Part shown: positions 56,887 to 64,000 of the stretch, in pieces
Position numbering within the stretch: position 1 is the stretch's first letter
Layout of the letters: every line of letters begins with the position of its first letter
Assembly (NCBI GenBank): GCA_035524955.1
Contig: DATLFG010000045.1
Location: 33,018 to 97,017, forward strand
From: CAMLFJ01 sp035524955
GTDB lineage: Bacteria; Methylomirabilota; Methylomirabilia; Rokubacteriales; CSP1-6
Direction: 5' to 3'
DNA length: 64,000 nt
The notes under the pieces: model-generated
Database searches by the model: none
Told to the model about the DNA's origin: nothing
The model's input: only the letters and a program-made list of their open reading frames with translations
Translations under genes and position numbers: made by a program

Positions 56887-58392
56887 CTACCGCAGCCCGC
56901 GGGGCACGACGAGGCGGTCCAGGATCTCGAACAGCGCGTGAAAGGCCAGGGCCATGGCCGCCGCGGGCGCGGCGCCGGCCAGGATGGTGGCGGTGTCGTC
57001 GAGCGCCAGGCCGCGCACGATCAGGGCGCCGTAGCCGCCGCCGCCGATGAAGGCGGCCAGGGTGGCCGTGCCGACCGTGGTCACCGCCGCGGTCTTGATC
57101 CCGGCCATGATCGCGATCGCGGCGAGCGGGAGCTCGATCCGGAGCAGCCGGCGCAGCGCGGCGAGCCGCAGCACGCCCGCGATCTCCAGCAGGGTCCGGT
57201 CGATCGCGATCAGCCCCGCGTAGGTGTTCCGCGCGATCGGCAGCAGGGCATAGAGCGAGAGCGCGACCAGCGCCGGGCCCTGGCCGATGCCGAAGAGCGG
57301 GATCATGAACATCAGCAGGGCCAGCGCGGGGACGGTCTGCAGCATCGCGATCGCGGAGAGCTCGAGCTGGCCGGCCCGCCGGTAGCGCGCGGCGACGATG
57401 CCCATCGGCAGGCCGAGCACGACCGCCACGCCCACCGAGATCAGCACCAGCACGAGATGATCCACGGTGAGCGCGGCCAGCTCGGCCAGCATCTCCCGGT
57501 GGCGCCCCGCCCCCGCCGGATCGGCGCCGCCCAGGAAGATCGCGGCCACCTCGGAGACGCGCCGGCCGTCCAGATCGGCCATCGCGTTCAGCCGGGCCAT
57601 GCGCGCGCCGTCGAGCCGGCCCTCGAGCGCCCCGCGCAGCCGCGCCCAGGTGCGCGGATAGCGCTCGGTCATCTCGCGGCGCGCCAGGAGCACCGCGGAG
57701 TAGTCGGGGAAGAAGCGCCGGTCGTCGTCGAGGAGCCGCAGCTTCAACCGCTCGAGCTGGCCGTCGGTGGAGAACACATCCATGACGTCCACCTGCCCGC
57801 TCGCGATCGCGCGATAGGTGAGCGCGTGCTCCATGACGTCCGTCCGGGCCAGCGTCAAGCCGTAGCGCGCGCGCAGGCCGGGCCAGCCGTCCTCGCGCTC
57901 GAGAAAGCCCGAGCTGAACGCAGCGCGCAGCTCCGGGTGCCGGGCCAGGTCGCCGATGGTGCGGAGGCCGAGGCGCTCCGCGGTGTCGGCGCGCACCGCG
58001 AGGGCATAGGTATTGGCGAACCCCAGCGAGCCGCTGAGCGTGAGTCCGCTGGGCGCGAGTCGCTCCCGGATGGCCTCCGGGGTCTCGAGCGAGCCGTCCT
58101 TCAGGAGGACGCGCGCGAGCGTGCCGGTGTATTCCGGGTAGAGGTCGATCGCGCCGGACTCGAGCGCCCGGTACGTGAGTCCGGTGCCGCCCAGGCCCAC
58201 CCGCCGCTCCGCGCGCGCCTCGCCGACCTGTTCGATGATCTGGGCCGCGACCTCGGCCAGGATGTAGCTCTCGGTGAAGGACTTCGAGCCCACGCGGATG
58301 ACCCCGTCGGGCGCCGCGCCCACGCCCGCCGCGCTCATCAGGAGCGCGCCGAGCGCCACCCCGCCGAGCGTCGAACGCGGAAGCGCGCGCAT
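56887..58392 (-). CDS. Fused glycine betaine/osmoprotectant ABC substrate-binding protein and permease
   Basis: A 501-residue fusion. A signal segment (LGGVALGALLMSAAGVGAAP) precedes an OpuAC/QAT-type binding domain, with IRVGSKSFTESYILAEVAAQ at the start and YPEYTGTLARVL, DVMDVFSTDGQL. From about 290 a permease domain with about six membrane segments follows, including VVLGLPMGIVAAR and the EAA-like loop LLRIELPLAAIAIMAGIKTAAV. Fusion order (binding, then permease) matches ProXW/OpuBC-BB fusions. Quaternary-amine or choline-type substrate; the ATPase gene is just upstream. Confidence 0.92.
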   Translation of the reverse strand: MRALPRSTLGGVALGALLMSAAGVGAAPDGVIRVGSKSFTESYILAEVAAQIIEQVGEARAERRVGLGGTGLTYRALESGAIDLYPEYTGTLARVLLKDGSLETPEAIRERLAPSGLTLSGSLGFANTYALAVRADTAERLGLRTIGDLARHPELRAAFSSGFLEREDGWPGLRARYGLTLARTDVMEHALTYRAIASGQVDVMDVFSTDGQLERLKLRLLDDDRRFFPDYSAVLLARREMTERYPRTWARLRGALEGRLDGARMARLNAMADLDGRRVSEVAAIFLGGADPAGAGRHREMLAELAALTVDHLVLVLISVGVAVVLGLPMGIVAARYRRAGQLELSAIAMLQTVPALALLMFMIPLFGIGQGPALVALSLYALLPIARNTYAGLIAIDRTLLEIAGVLRLAALRRLLRIELPLAAIAIMAGIKTAAVTTVGTATLAAFIGGGGYGALIVRGLALDDTATILAGAAPAAAMALAFHALFEILDRLVVPRGLR

Positions 58393-58395
58393 CCG

Positions 58396-59145
58396 TCAGC
58401 CGCCCGGCCGGGCGCCCGGCGACTCGAGCGTCTGGGCGGTGAGGAACTGGGTGACGAACGGGCTGGCCGGCCGCTCGGCCAGGTCCGCGAAGGTGCCGTG
58501 CTGGACGACGCGCCCGGCGGTGAGCAGGGTGATGGTGTGGCCGAGGCGCGCGGCCTCGCGGATGTCGTGGGTGACCAGCACCACCGTCTTGGCCAGGCGC
58601 GCGAAGAGCCGACCGAGCTGCTCCTGCAGCTCCGCGCGCACGATGGGATCGAGGGCGCCGAGCGGCTCGTCGAGCAGCAGGATGGGCGGGTCCAGCATGA
58701 GCGCGCGCATCAGCCCCACCCGCTGGCGCTGGCCCCCGCTGAGCTCGCGCGGATACCGCCGCAGCATGTCGCCGTCGAGCCCGGTCAGGTCGGCCAGCTC
58801 GCCCACCCGGGCCGCGATCCGGGCGCGCGGCCAGCGCTGCGCCTCCGCGGCCAGCGCCACGTTGTCGAAGGCGGTCAGGTGGGGGTAGAGCCCACCGTCC
58901 TGCACCACGTAGCCCATGCGGGCCAGGAGCCCGTCGCGGGTGGCGGGCTCCACCAGGGTGCCGTCCACCCGCACCGAGCCCGCGTCCGGCCAGGTCAGGC
59001 CCAGGACCAGCCGGAGGACGGTGGACTTGCCGGACCCGCTCGAGCCCAGGAGCACGTGGGTGGCGCCGGGGCGCACCTCCAGGGAGACCGCGTCGAGGGC
59101 CGGGGCGGCGCCGAAGCGCTTCGTGACCTCGTCGACCACGATCAC
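58396..59145 (-). CDS. Osmoprotectant/glycine-betaine-type ABC transporter ATP-binding protein
   Basis: An ATPase of 249 residues from GTG 59145 (GTG 59139, better placed after GGGAG, or TTG 59172 are alternatives). Walker A GSSGSGKST (about 33-41), Q-loop VVQDGGLYPHLT, signature RELSGGQRQRVGLMRAL, Walker B ILLLDEPLGALDP, switch His in VLVTHDIREA. No CBS domains at the C-terminus, unlike OpuAA. Transcribed with the fused permease (3 bases between them). Its start region overlaps the divergent leuA promoter. Confidence 0.92.
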   Translation of the reverse strand: MIVVDEVTKRFGAAPALDAVSLEVRPGATHVLLGSSGSGKSTVLRLVLGLTWPDAGSVRVDGTLVEPATRDGLLARMGYVVQDGGLYPHLTAFDNVALAAEAQRWPRARIAARVGELADLTGLDGDMLRRYPRELSGGQRQRVGLMRALMLDPPILLLDEPLGALDPIVRAELQEQLGRLFARLAKTVVLVTHDIREAARLGHTITLLTAGRVVQHGTFADLAERPASPFVTQFLTAQTLESPGARPGG

Positions 59146-59165
59146 TCCCGCATTGTACCGGAAGC

Positions 59166-59194
59166 TTGACAATCACCTCCGATCTGGGCACAAT
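59166..59194 (+). promoter_or_regulatory. Probable sigma-70 promoter of leuA
   Basis: TTGACA (59166-59171), 17 bases, CACAAT (59189-59194). With a start point about seven bases on, near 59201, the leader peptide ATG at 59204 would be almost leaderless. Inference from consensus only. Confidence 0.65.
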
Positions 59195-59203
59195 CGCGGA
59201 CAC

Positions 59204-59248
59204 ATGATTCAGCCGGGTACGCTCTTCGAGACCCTGCTACTGACCTAG
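59204..59248 (+). CDS. Leucine leader peptide of the leuA attenuator
   Basis: A 14-codon frame, MIQPGTLFETLLLT, with four leucine codons, three consecutive (CTG CTA CTG) just before the stop. It lies between the promoter and the terminator hairpin. Leader peptides rich in the end product are the sensors of amino-acid attenuators: ribosome stalling at Leu codons favours read-through into leuA. Confidence 0.85.
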   Translation: MIQPGTLFETLLLT

Positions 59249-59271
59249 GCGCGCGCCTCGCGGCGCGCGCC
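59248..59271 (+). promoter_or_regulatory. Attenuator pause/antiterminator hairpin
   Basis: GGCGCGCGCC (59248-59257), TCGC loop, GGCGCGCGCC (59262-59271): a perfect 10-bp stem beginning at the last base of the leader stop codon. Ribosome position over the Leu codons would decide whether this forms. Confidence 0.75.
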
Positions 59272-59305
59272 AAAAGCCTCTCCCGTGTTCCGGGGAGGCT
59301 TTTTT
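59272..59305 (+). terminator. Rho-independent terminator of the leuA attenuator
   Basis: AAAAGCCTC, TCCC, loop, GGGG, AGGCTTTTTT: a GC-rich hairpin followed by a U-run, ending about 29 bases before the leuA ATG. Confidence 0.9.
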
Positions 59306-59333
59306 GTTTCTATCGAGAGGGGGAGGCATTCAC

Positions 59334-61031
59334 ATGGCGCGCAAGGCAGGTCCACCGGCTCCGATGCCGTTCCAGCACTACCGTCCGTTCACCCCGATCC
59401 CGCTGCCGGATCGGACGTGGCCGTCCCGGGTGATCACCCGGGCGCCCCGCTGGTGCAGCGTGGACCTGCGGGACGGCAATCAGGCCCTGATCGATCCCAT
59501 GGACCCGGAGCGCAAGCGCCGGATGTTCGACCTGCTGGTGAAGTGCGGCTTCAAGGAGATCGAGGTGGGCTTCCCGGCCGCCTCCCAGCCCGACTTCGAC
59601 TTCATCCGCCATCTCGTGGAAGAGGACCTGATCCCGGACGACGTGATCATCCAGGTCCTCACCCAGGCGCGGCCCGAGCAGATCGAGCGAACCTACGAGT
59701 CGCTGCGCGGCGCTCCGCGGGCGGTGATGCACCTCTACAACTCCACCTCCACGCTCCAGCGCCGGGTGGTCTTCGGCCTGGACCGGGCCGGCATCGTGGA
59801 CATCGCGGTGCGCGCGGCCCGCCTTTGCCGCGAGCTGACCGCCACCATCCCCGAGTGCGACGTGCACTACCAGTACTCCCCCGAGAGCTTCACCGGCACC
59901 GAGCTCGACTTCGCGGTGGAGATCTGCGAGCGGGTCATGGACGTGTGGGAGCCGACGCCCGCCCGCAAGGTGATCCTGAACCTGCCCGCCACGGTGGAGA
60001 TGGCCACCCCCAACGTCTACGCAGACCAGATCGAGTGGTTCCTGCGCCACGTGAGCCGGCGGGACTCGCTCGTGCTGTCGCTGCATCCGCACAACGACCG
60101 CGGCACCGCGGTGGCCGCCGCCGAGCTGGCCGTGCAGGCGGGGGCCGACCGCGTGGAGGGCACGCTCTTCGGCAACGGCGAGCGCACCGGCAATGTGGAC
60201 GTGGTCACCCTCGCGCTCAACCTCTTCAGCCAGGGGGTGGACCCGCAGCTCAACTTCTCCGACATCGACGCGGCCCGGCGCATCACCGAGCACTGCAACC
60301 GCCTGCCCGTGCACCCGCGGCACCCCTACGTCGGCGACCTCGTCTACACCGCCTTCTCAGGCTCGCACCAGGACGCGATCAAGAAGGGCTTCGAGGCGCT
60401 CGGCAAGAACTACGACATCTGGGAGGTGCCGTACCTCCCGATCGATCCGCACCACGTGGGCCGGAGCTACGAGGCGGTGATCCGGGTCAACAGCCAGTCC
60501 GGCAAGGGCGGCGTGGCCTACATCATGAAGTTCGAGCACGGCTTCGACCTGCCCCGCCGGCTGCAGGTCGAGTTCTCCTCCGTGATCCAGAAGATGGTCG
60601 AGCGGAGCGGCACCGAGATCACCGCCGATCAGATCTGGGCCGCCTTCGAGGCCACGTATCTCGAGCGGGACCGGCCGCTCGCGCTGGCCCATCATCCGAC
60701 CATAACCACCGCCGGGGAGGCGGGAGAGACCACCATCGAAGCGCCCCTGCGGGTCGGCCGCGAGGAGCGGCTGGCCAAGGGAACCGGGAACGGCCCGATC
60801 GCGGCGTTCGTCGACGCCCTCCGTCGCGACGCGGGCATCACGGTGTCGGTGCTCGACTACAACGAGCACGCGATGGGCGGGGGCGCCGATGCCTCCGCGG
60901 TCGCCTACGTCGAGGCGAAGGTGGGAGATGGCAAGCCGCGGTGGGGCGTGGGCATCCACGGCAACATCGTGACCGCCTCGCTCCGCGCGGTGGTCAGCGC
61001 GGTGAATCGCGAGGTCGGCCCAGACGCCTGA
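59334..61031 (+). CDS. leuA: 2-isopropylmalate synthase, type 2
   Basis: A 565-residue enzyme condensing acetyl-CoA and 3-methyl-2-oxobutanoate, the first committed step of leucine synthesis. Start ATG 59334 after GGGGGAGG. TRAPRWCSVDLRDGNQAL opens the catalytic domain; HPHNDRGTAVAAAELA and GNGERTGNVDVVTLA carry the metal-binding His residues; the C-terminal regulatory domain has NEHAMGGGADASAVAYVEAK. Length and PHHVGRSYEAVIRVNSQSGKGG identify the type-2 (about 560-residue) group. Controlled by the attenuator upstream. Confidence 0.96.
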   Translation: MARKAGPPAPMPFQHYRPFTPIPLPDRTWPSRVITRAPRWCSVDLRDGNQALIDPMDPERKRRMFDLLVKCGFKEIEVGFPAASQPDFDFIRHLVEEDLIPDDVIIQVLTQARPEQIERTYESLRGAPRAVMHLYNSTSTLQRRVVFGLDRAGIVDIAVRAARLCRELTATIPECDVHYQYSPESFTGTELDFAVEICERVMDVWEPTPARKVILNLPATVEMATPNVYADQIEWFLRHVSRRDSLVLSLHPHNDRGTAVAAAELAVQAGADRVEGTLFGNGERTGNVDVVTLALNLFSQGVDPQLNFSDIDAARRITEHCNRLPVHPRHPYVGDLVYTAFSGSHQDAIKKGFEALGKNYDIWEVPYLPIDPHHVGRSYEAVIRVNSQSGKGGVAYIMKFEHGFDLPRRLQVEFSSVIQKMVERSGTEITADQIWAAFEATYLERDRPLALAHHPTITTAGEAGETTIEAPLRVGREERLAKGTGNGPIAAFVDALRRDAGITVSVLDYNEHAMGGGADASAVAYVEAKVGDGKPRWGVGIHGNIVTASLRAVVSAVNREVGPDA

Positions 61032-61092
61032 GAGCTAGGGCCAGGTTTCGTTCGAGCGCCGGCCTCGCACCGGCGCAGCCCGTTGAATCGGC

Positions 61093-61130
61093 GAGGGCCC
61101 CCTCTTGGACTTCAGAAGGGGCCCCCTTCG
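61093..61130. terminator. Bidirectional terminator-like hairpin
   Basis: GAGGGCCCCCTCTT and its partner AGAAGGGGCCCCCTT form a GC-rich hairpin in the 104 bases between convergent leuA and the RRM gene. A short T stretch is present only on one side, so efficiency is uncertain. Confidence 0.6.
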
Positions 61131-61135
61131 ACTAC

Positions 61136-61420
61136 TTAGCGCCAGCCGCCGCCGCTGCTCCGGGGCTTGTCGGTCTTGGGCTTGGCGACCTCGACCTTCA
61201 GCGACCGCCCGTCGAGCGGGCGCTCGTTGAGCTGGGTGACCGCCTGGTGCGCCTCGTCGGCGGTCGACATCTCGACGAAGCCGAACCCGCGCGACTGGCC
61301 GGAGAACTGATCGGTCACGATGGCGGCCGAGACGACGGTGCCGGACTGCGTGAAGTGCGCCCGCAGGCCTTCACTGGTGGTCGAGAACGCAATACCGCCG
61401 ACATAGAGCTTCTGGGACAT
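61136..61420 (-). CDS. RRM-domain RNA-binding protein
   Basis: A 94-residue single RRM protein. RNP2 is KLYVGGIAF and RNP1 is SRGFGFVEM; the tail PRSSGGGWR is short and Gly/Arg-rich. Similar to cyanobacterial Rbp and other cold-induced RNA chaperones. The 200 bases upstream (61421-61620) hold no gene; such genes often have regulatory leaders. Confidence 0.95.
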   Translation of the reverse strand: MSQKLYVGGIAFSTTSEGLRAHFTQSGTVVSAAIVTDQFSGQSRGFGFVEMSTADEAHQAVTQLNERPLDGRSLKVEVAKPKTDKPRSSGGGWR

Positions 61421-61620
61421 GAGGGTCTCCTGAACTGTGCTTCCGCCCGATGGAACGTCTCTGACGCGCGGAAGGGACCGGAGACGCTGCCTGATGTGAG
61501 GGGACTCGAAGGTGAGCCGCGACCTGGACCAGACGCCCATCAGTATACAGGGCGCCGGGGCCGGGCGTCGGCCTATTCCCGACCCGGCCGCGTGGTAGGC
61601 TACCCGCGGGAGCAGGCGCC

Positions 61621-62874
61621 ATGAGACTCCGCATCCTCGGAATCGTGCTGGCGGGCGGCAAGGGAACCCGTCTCTATCCGCTCACCAAGGAGCGGGCGAA
61701 GCCGGCGGTGCCCTTCGGGGGCAAGTACCGCATCATCGACTTCGTCCTGAGCAACTTCATCAACTCGGGCATCCACTCGATCTACGTCCTCACCCAGTTC
61801 AAGAGCCAGTCCCTGCTGCAGCACCTCTCGGACGGCTGGCAATTCGGCGGCCTCCTCAAGGACCAGTTCATCATCCCGGTCCCCGCCCAGATGCGGTCGG
61901 CGGGCGAATCGTGGTACCGGGGCACCGCCGACGCGATCTACCAGAACGCCAACCTGATCGAGCAGTCCGATCCGCACCTGGTCGCCATCTTCGGGGCCGA
62001 CCACATCTACCGCATGAACATCTCGAGCATGATCGAGTACCACGAGCAGAAGCGCGCCGAGATCACGGTGGCCGCAATCCCGGTGGATCGGCGCTACGCC
62101 GCCGACTTCGGAGTGATCGAGACCGCGCGGGACGGCCATATCATCGGCTTCCACGAGAAGCGCGCCGACGCGCCGACCATCCCGGGAGACCCGGATCGCG
62201 TCTTCGCCTCGATGGGCAACTACATCTTCTCGACCCGGACGCTCCTGCGCGAGCTCTACGCAGACGCGGCCCGCGAGAGCAGCACCCACGACTTCGGGCG
62301 GGACGTGCTGCCCTCGCTGGTGAACCGCCTCGACATGTTCGCCTACGACTTCCAGAGCAATCAGATCCCCGGGGAGGCCTCGGGCGCCGAGGCCTACTGG
62401 CGCGACGTGGGCACGCTGGAGGCCTACTACGAGGCCCACATGGACCTGCGCGCGGTGAGCCCGGCGCTGAACCTCTACAACCGCCAGTGGCCGCTGCGAA
62501 CCGCCAGCTACGCCGACCCGCCCGCCAAGTTCACCTTCGATGACGACGGCCGGCGCGGCCAGGCCATCGACTCGACGGTCTCGGGCGGCTGCATCCTCTC
62601 GGGAGGCATGGTGCGCAACTCGGTGCTGGGGCGGCACGTGCGGGTGCACACCGGCGCGGTGGTGGAGGACTCGGTGATCCTCGACAACTGCGACATCGGG
62701 CGGCGGGCCAAGATCCGCCGCGCGATCCTCGACAAGAACGTGCGCATTCCCGAGGGGACGACGGTCGGCTACGACCTCGACCTGGACAAGCGGCGGCACC
62801 ACGTCACCGAGTCCGGCATCGTGGTCGTGGAAGGCCTCCGGTCGTCCGTGGACATCTCGTCGATCGTCATCTAG
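61621..62874 (+). CDS. glgC: Glucose-1-phosphate adenylyltransferase
   Basis: A 417-residue ADP-glucose pyrophosphorylase. LAGGKGTRLYPLTKERAKPA (nucleotide site), KYRIIDFVLSNFINSGI, FGADHIYRMN, and YWRDVGTLEAYYEAHMDL are signature regions; the C-terminal left-handed helix has GRHVRVHTGAVVEDSVILDN. Supplies ADP-glucose for glycogen; other glg genes are not in the window. No obvious operon partners. Confidence 0.96.
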   Translation: MRLRILGIVLAGGKGTRLYPLTKERAKPAVPFGGKYRIIDFVLSNFINSGIHSIYVLTQFKSQSLLQHLSDGWQFGGLLKDQFIIPVPAQMRSAGESWYRGTADAIYQNANLIEQSDPHLVAIFGADHIYRMNISSMIEYHEQKRAEITVAAIPVDRRYAADFGVIETARDGHIIGFHEKRADAPTIPGDPDRVFASMGNYIFSTRTLLRELYADAARESSTHDFGRDVLPSLVNRLDMFAYDFQSNQIPGEASGAEAYWRDVGTLEAYYEAHMDLRAVSPALNLYNRQWPLRTASYADPPAKFTFDDDGRRGQAIDSTVSGGCILSGGMVRNSVLGRHVRVHTGAVVEDSVILDNCDIGRRAKIRRAILDKNVRIPEGTTVGYDLDLDKRRHHVTESGIVVVEGLRSSVDISSIVI

Positions 62875-62915
62875 CTTCGTCTCGCTCCGTCTGGCTTGGT
62901 CGCCGCGCGCGTGGC

Positions 62916-63093
62916 CGCGGACGGAGCGGCCGGGGGCGGGGGCGGTGGGTGGGCCTCTGACCACGACGCGGGTTCCGGTCTTGTGCTGGTAGCAGTTCCC
63001 AATCTGTAAGAGGCACGTTCCTGGCTTGCGTTGGTGGGGAACGGGTCACCCGGCCCGCCCACCGCCCCCGGCCGCTCCGCCGCGAGGTTCCTA
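62916..63093 (+). repeat. Inverted-repeat element, copy 3
   Basis: Inverted relative to the copies at 6900 and 7109. Ends GGTGGGTGGGCCTCTGACC (62944) and GGGTCACCCGGCCCGCCCAC (63045) pair; the flanks GGAGCGGCCGGGGGCGG and CCGCCCCCGGCCGCTCC lengthen the stem to about 45 bp with mismatches. Internal islands GTTCCCAATCT and the end GCGAGGTTCCTATGA match the other copies, where the same position is the start of a gene. Confidence 0.75.
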
Positions 63094-63163
63094 TGAACCG
63101 CCAGATGTGGGTGCCGCGGTATCTCCCGCGGATCGCTCGGATCCGTCGGGCGTGCATCGCCCC

Positions 63164-63958
63164 TCAGCCGCCGGCGCGGGGCTCGAGCAGCAGCGTCTGC
63201 AGCGAGCGTCCCACCAGGCCGGCCGTGTCCCACAGCCGGGCGCGCGCCAGGCCGATGCCGTGCGCCTCGCCGGTGGTGGCCGCGTCGAGGCACATCCATT
63301 CGCCGGCCGGCGCGCGATGCAGGGCGATGGTCAGGTCACCGTTCACGAACGTCGCGCGGGCCGGGTCGACGACGACGGCCAGGCCGCTCGCGGAGTCGGC
63401 GACGGCGACGAGACACTCGAGGGGTGGCGTCGGCGTCTCGCCGGCGACGAGCGGCACGCGCAGCCGGAGCCACGCCGCCACCGGCCCACGTCCCCACGTT
63501 CCCTTCGCGAGCCGCCACTCGACGGCGCGGTGGTATCCCTCGTCGCCGGACATGAACGGGAGCTCGAACGGCGCGCTCTCGGCGGGCGGGGCCGGCGGTG
63601 GGAGCGTCTCGAGCGAGACCCCGACGCGGTCCGGCGTCAGGCGCATCACGAGGCACGTGGCCTCGATCACGGCGGCGCCGTCCTCGGCGCGGACCGTGCC
63701 GGCGAGGCGCTGGACCTTGGCGCCCGCGCGGACCACGCGGGTCGCGATCGTCAGCGGCGCCAGCGGCACCGGGCGCAGGAAATCGAAGGTCAGGCGCGCG
63801 ATCTGCGCCTCGGCGCCGGCGTGGCGCGCGAACGCGCGGGCGAGGAGGGCGGAGGGCGGCCCGCCATGCTGATACCGCGCGCTCCACGGCCCCCGGGCCG
63901 ACGCGGACGGGACGAACCGATCGCCGTCGGCGGCGACGAAGGGTGGGAGAGGGTTCAT
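63164..63958 (-). CDS. Acyl-CoA thioesterase-like protein (TesB/double hotdog family)
   Basis: A 264-residue double-hotdog protein. MNPLPPFVAADGDRFVPSAS and RGPWSARYQHGGPPSALLAR at the N-terminus, ARLTFDFLRPVPLAPLTIAT as first hotdog, and the C-terminal HRAPAGEWMCLDAATTGEAH with GIGLARARLWDTAG matching the second hotdog of the TesB family. Hydrolyses acyl-CoA esters; substrate range unknown. Its ATG overlaps the stop of the partial gene upstream (ATGA). Confidence 0.88.
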   Translation of the reverse strand: MNPLPPFVAADGDRFVPSASARGPWSARYQHGGPPSALLARAFARHAGAEAQIARLTFDFLRPVPLAPLTIATRVVRAGAKVQRLAGTVRAEDGAAVIEATCLVMRLTPDRVGVSLETLPPPAPPAESAPFELPFMSGDEGYHRAVEWRLAKGTWGRGPVAAWLRLRVPLVAGETPTPPLECLVAVADSASGLAVVVDPARATFVNGDLTIALHRAPAGEWMCLDAATTGEAHGIGLARARLWDTAGLVGRSLQTLLLEPRAGG

Positions 63959-64000
63959 CCCCGCTCCAGGCTGTGGAGTCCTCTCTTGCGGTCGATCAGG
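63955..64000 (-). CDS. 3' end of an unidentified gene
   Basis: Fifteen codons, ending LIDRKRGLHSLERG before a TGA that overlaps the thioesterase ATG. The window ends here, so the family cannot be told. The overlap suggests the same operon as the thioesterase. Confidence 0.6.
   Translation of the reverse strand, partial: LIDRKRGLHSLERG

Noticed and set aside
1..64000. tRNA and rRNA genes
   Set aside because: I looked for cloverleaf-like GC-moderate stretches with TTCRA and CCA-type ends in the intergenic gaps and found none that I could support.

Overview
The window is very GC-rich, single-copy-looking chromosomal DNA packed with genes for organic-acid, aromatic and CoA-ester metabolism. The gene mix (CaiB/BaiF CoA-transferases, LLM flavin oxidoreductases, TauD-type and Rieske dioxygenases, molybdenum hydroxylases, a type-2 leuA, EgtB/EgtD) and abundant GC-rich palindromic repeats suggest an uncultured soil bacterium of the Rokubacteria/Methylomirabilota kind. 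A deltaproteobacterium cannot be excluded, and the assignment is inference.

Layout. 235-4679 (minus): xanthine-dehydrogenase-family operon (FAD, 2Fe-2S and Mo subunits), a MoaD/ThiS-like carrier, and an AhpD-like gene read through an in-frame UGA. 4828-8483: secreted unknown and two CoA-transferases separated by a tandemly repeated inverted-repeat element. 8530-13117: EmrAB-like efflux pair and a ThDP enzyme. 13201-22672: cupin, dienelactone hydrolase, two TauD dioxygenases, TPR protein, 2-oxoacid dehydrogenase E2 and E1-beta, HpaB-like monooxygenase, LLM enzyme. 22770-32344: CoA-transferase, two Rieske oxygenase pairs, the detached E1-alpha, a Cas4-like/DEDD nuclease, amidohydrolase, LLM enzyme. 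32462-37677: PEP-mutase-family lyase, a low-GC islet with DnaA-box-like sites, SDR, molybdopterin oxidoreductase, hydratase. 37698-47988: quinone reductases, a MerB-like gene read through an in-frame UGA, RidA proteins, acyl-CoA ligases, enoyl-CoA hydratases, and vapC and livF remnants. 48049-56683: DEAD-box helicase, amine oxidase, second molybdopterin oxidoreductase, ergothioneine genes. 56887-64000: osmolyte ABC transporter, leuA with a complete leucine attenuator, RRM protein, glgC, thioesterase.

Main discovery: two genes appear to encode selenoproteins. The MerB-like reading frame (38932-39657) is interrupted by one UGA exactly where MerB has catalytic Cys159. A near-ideal bacterial SECIS hairpin with a GGUC loop lies 19 nt downstream. 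The AhpD-like frame (235-753) has UGA at the second Cys of the CxxC motif, followed by a hairpin with a bulged U. Selenocysteine machinery is not in the window, so this remains a strong inference.

Other points: three families of dispersed repeats have been captured into coding ends or linkers, and no recognisable transcription-factor gene occurs in 64 kb. The only clear regulatory device is the leucine attenuator upstream of leuA.
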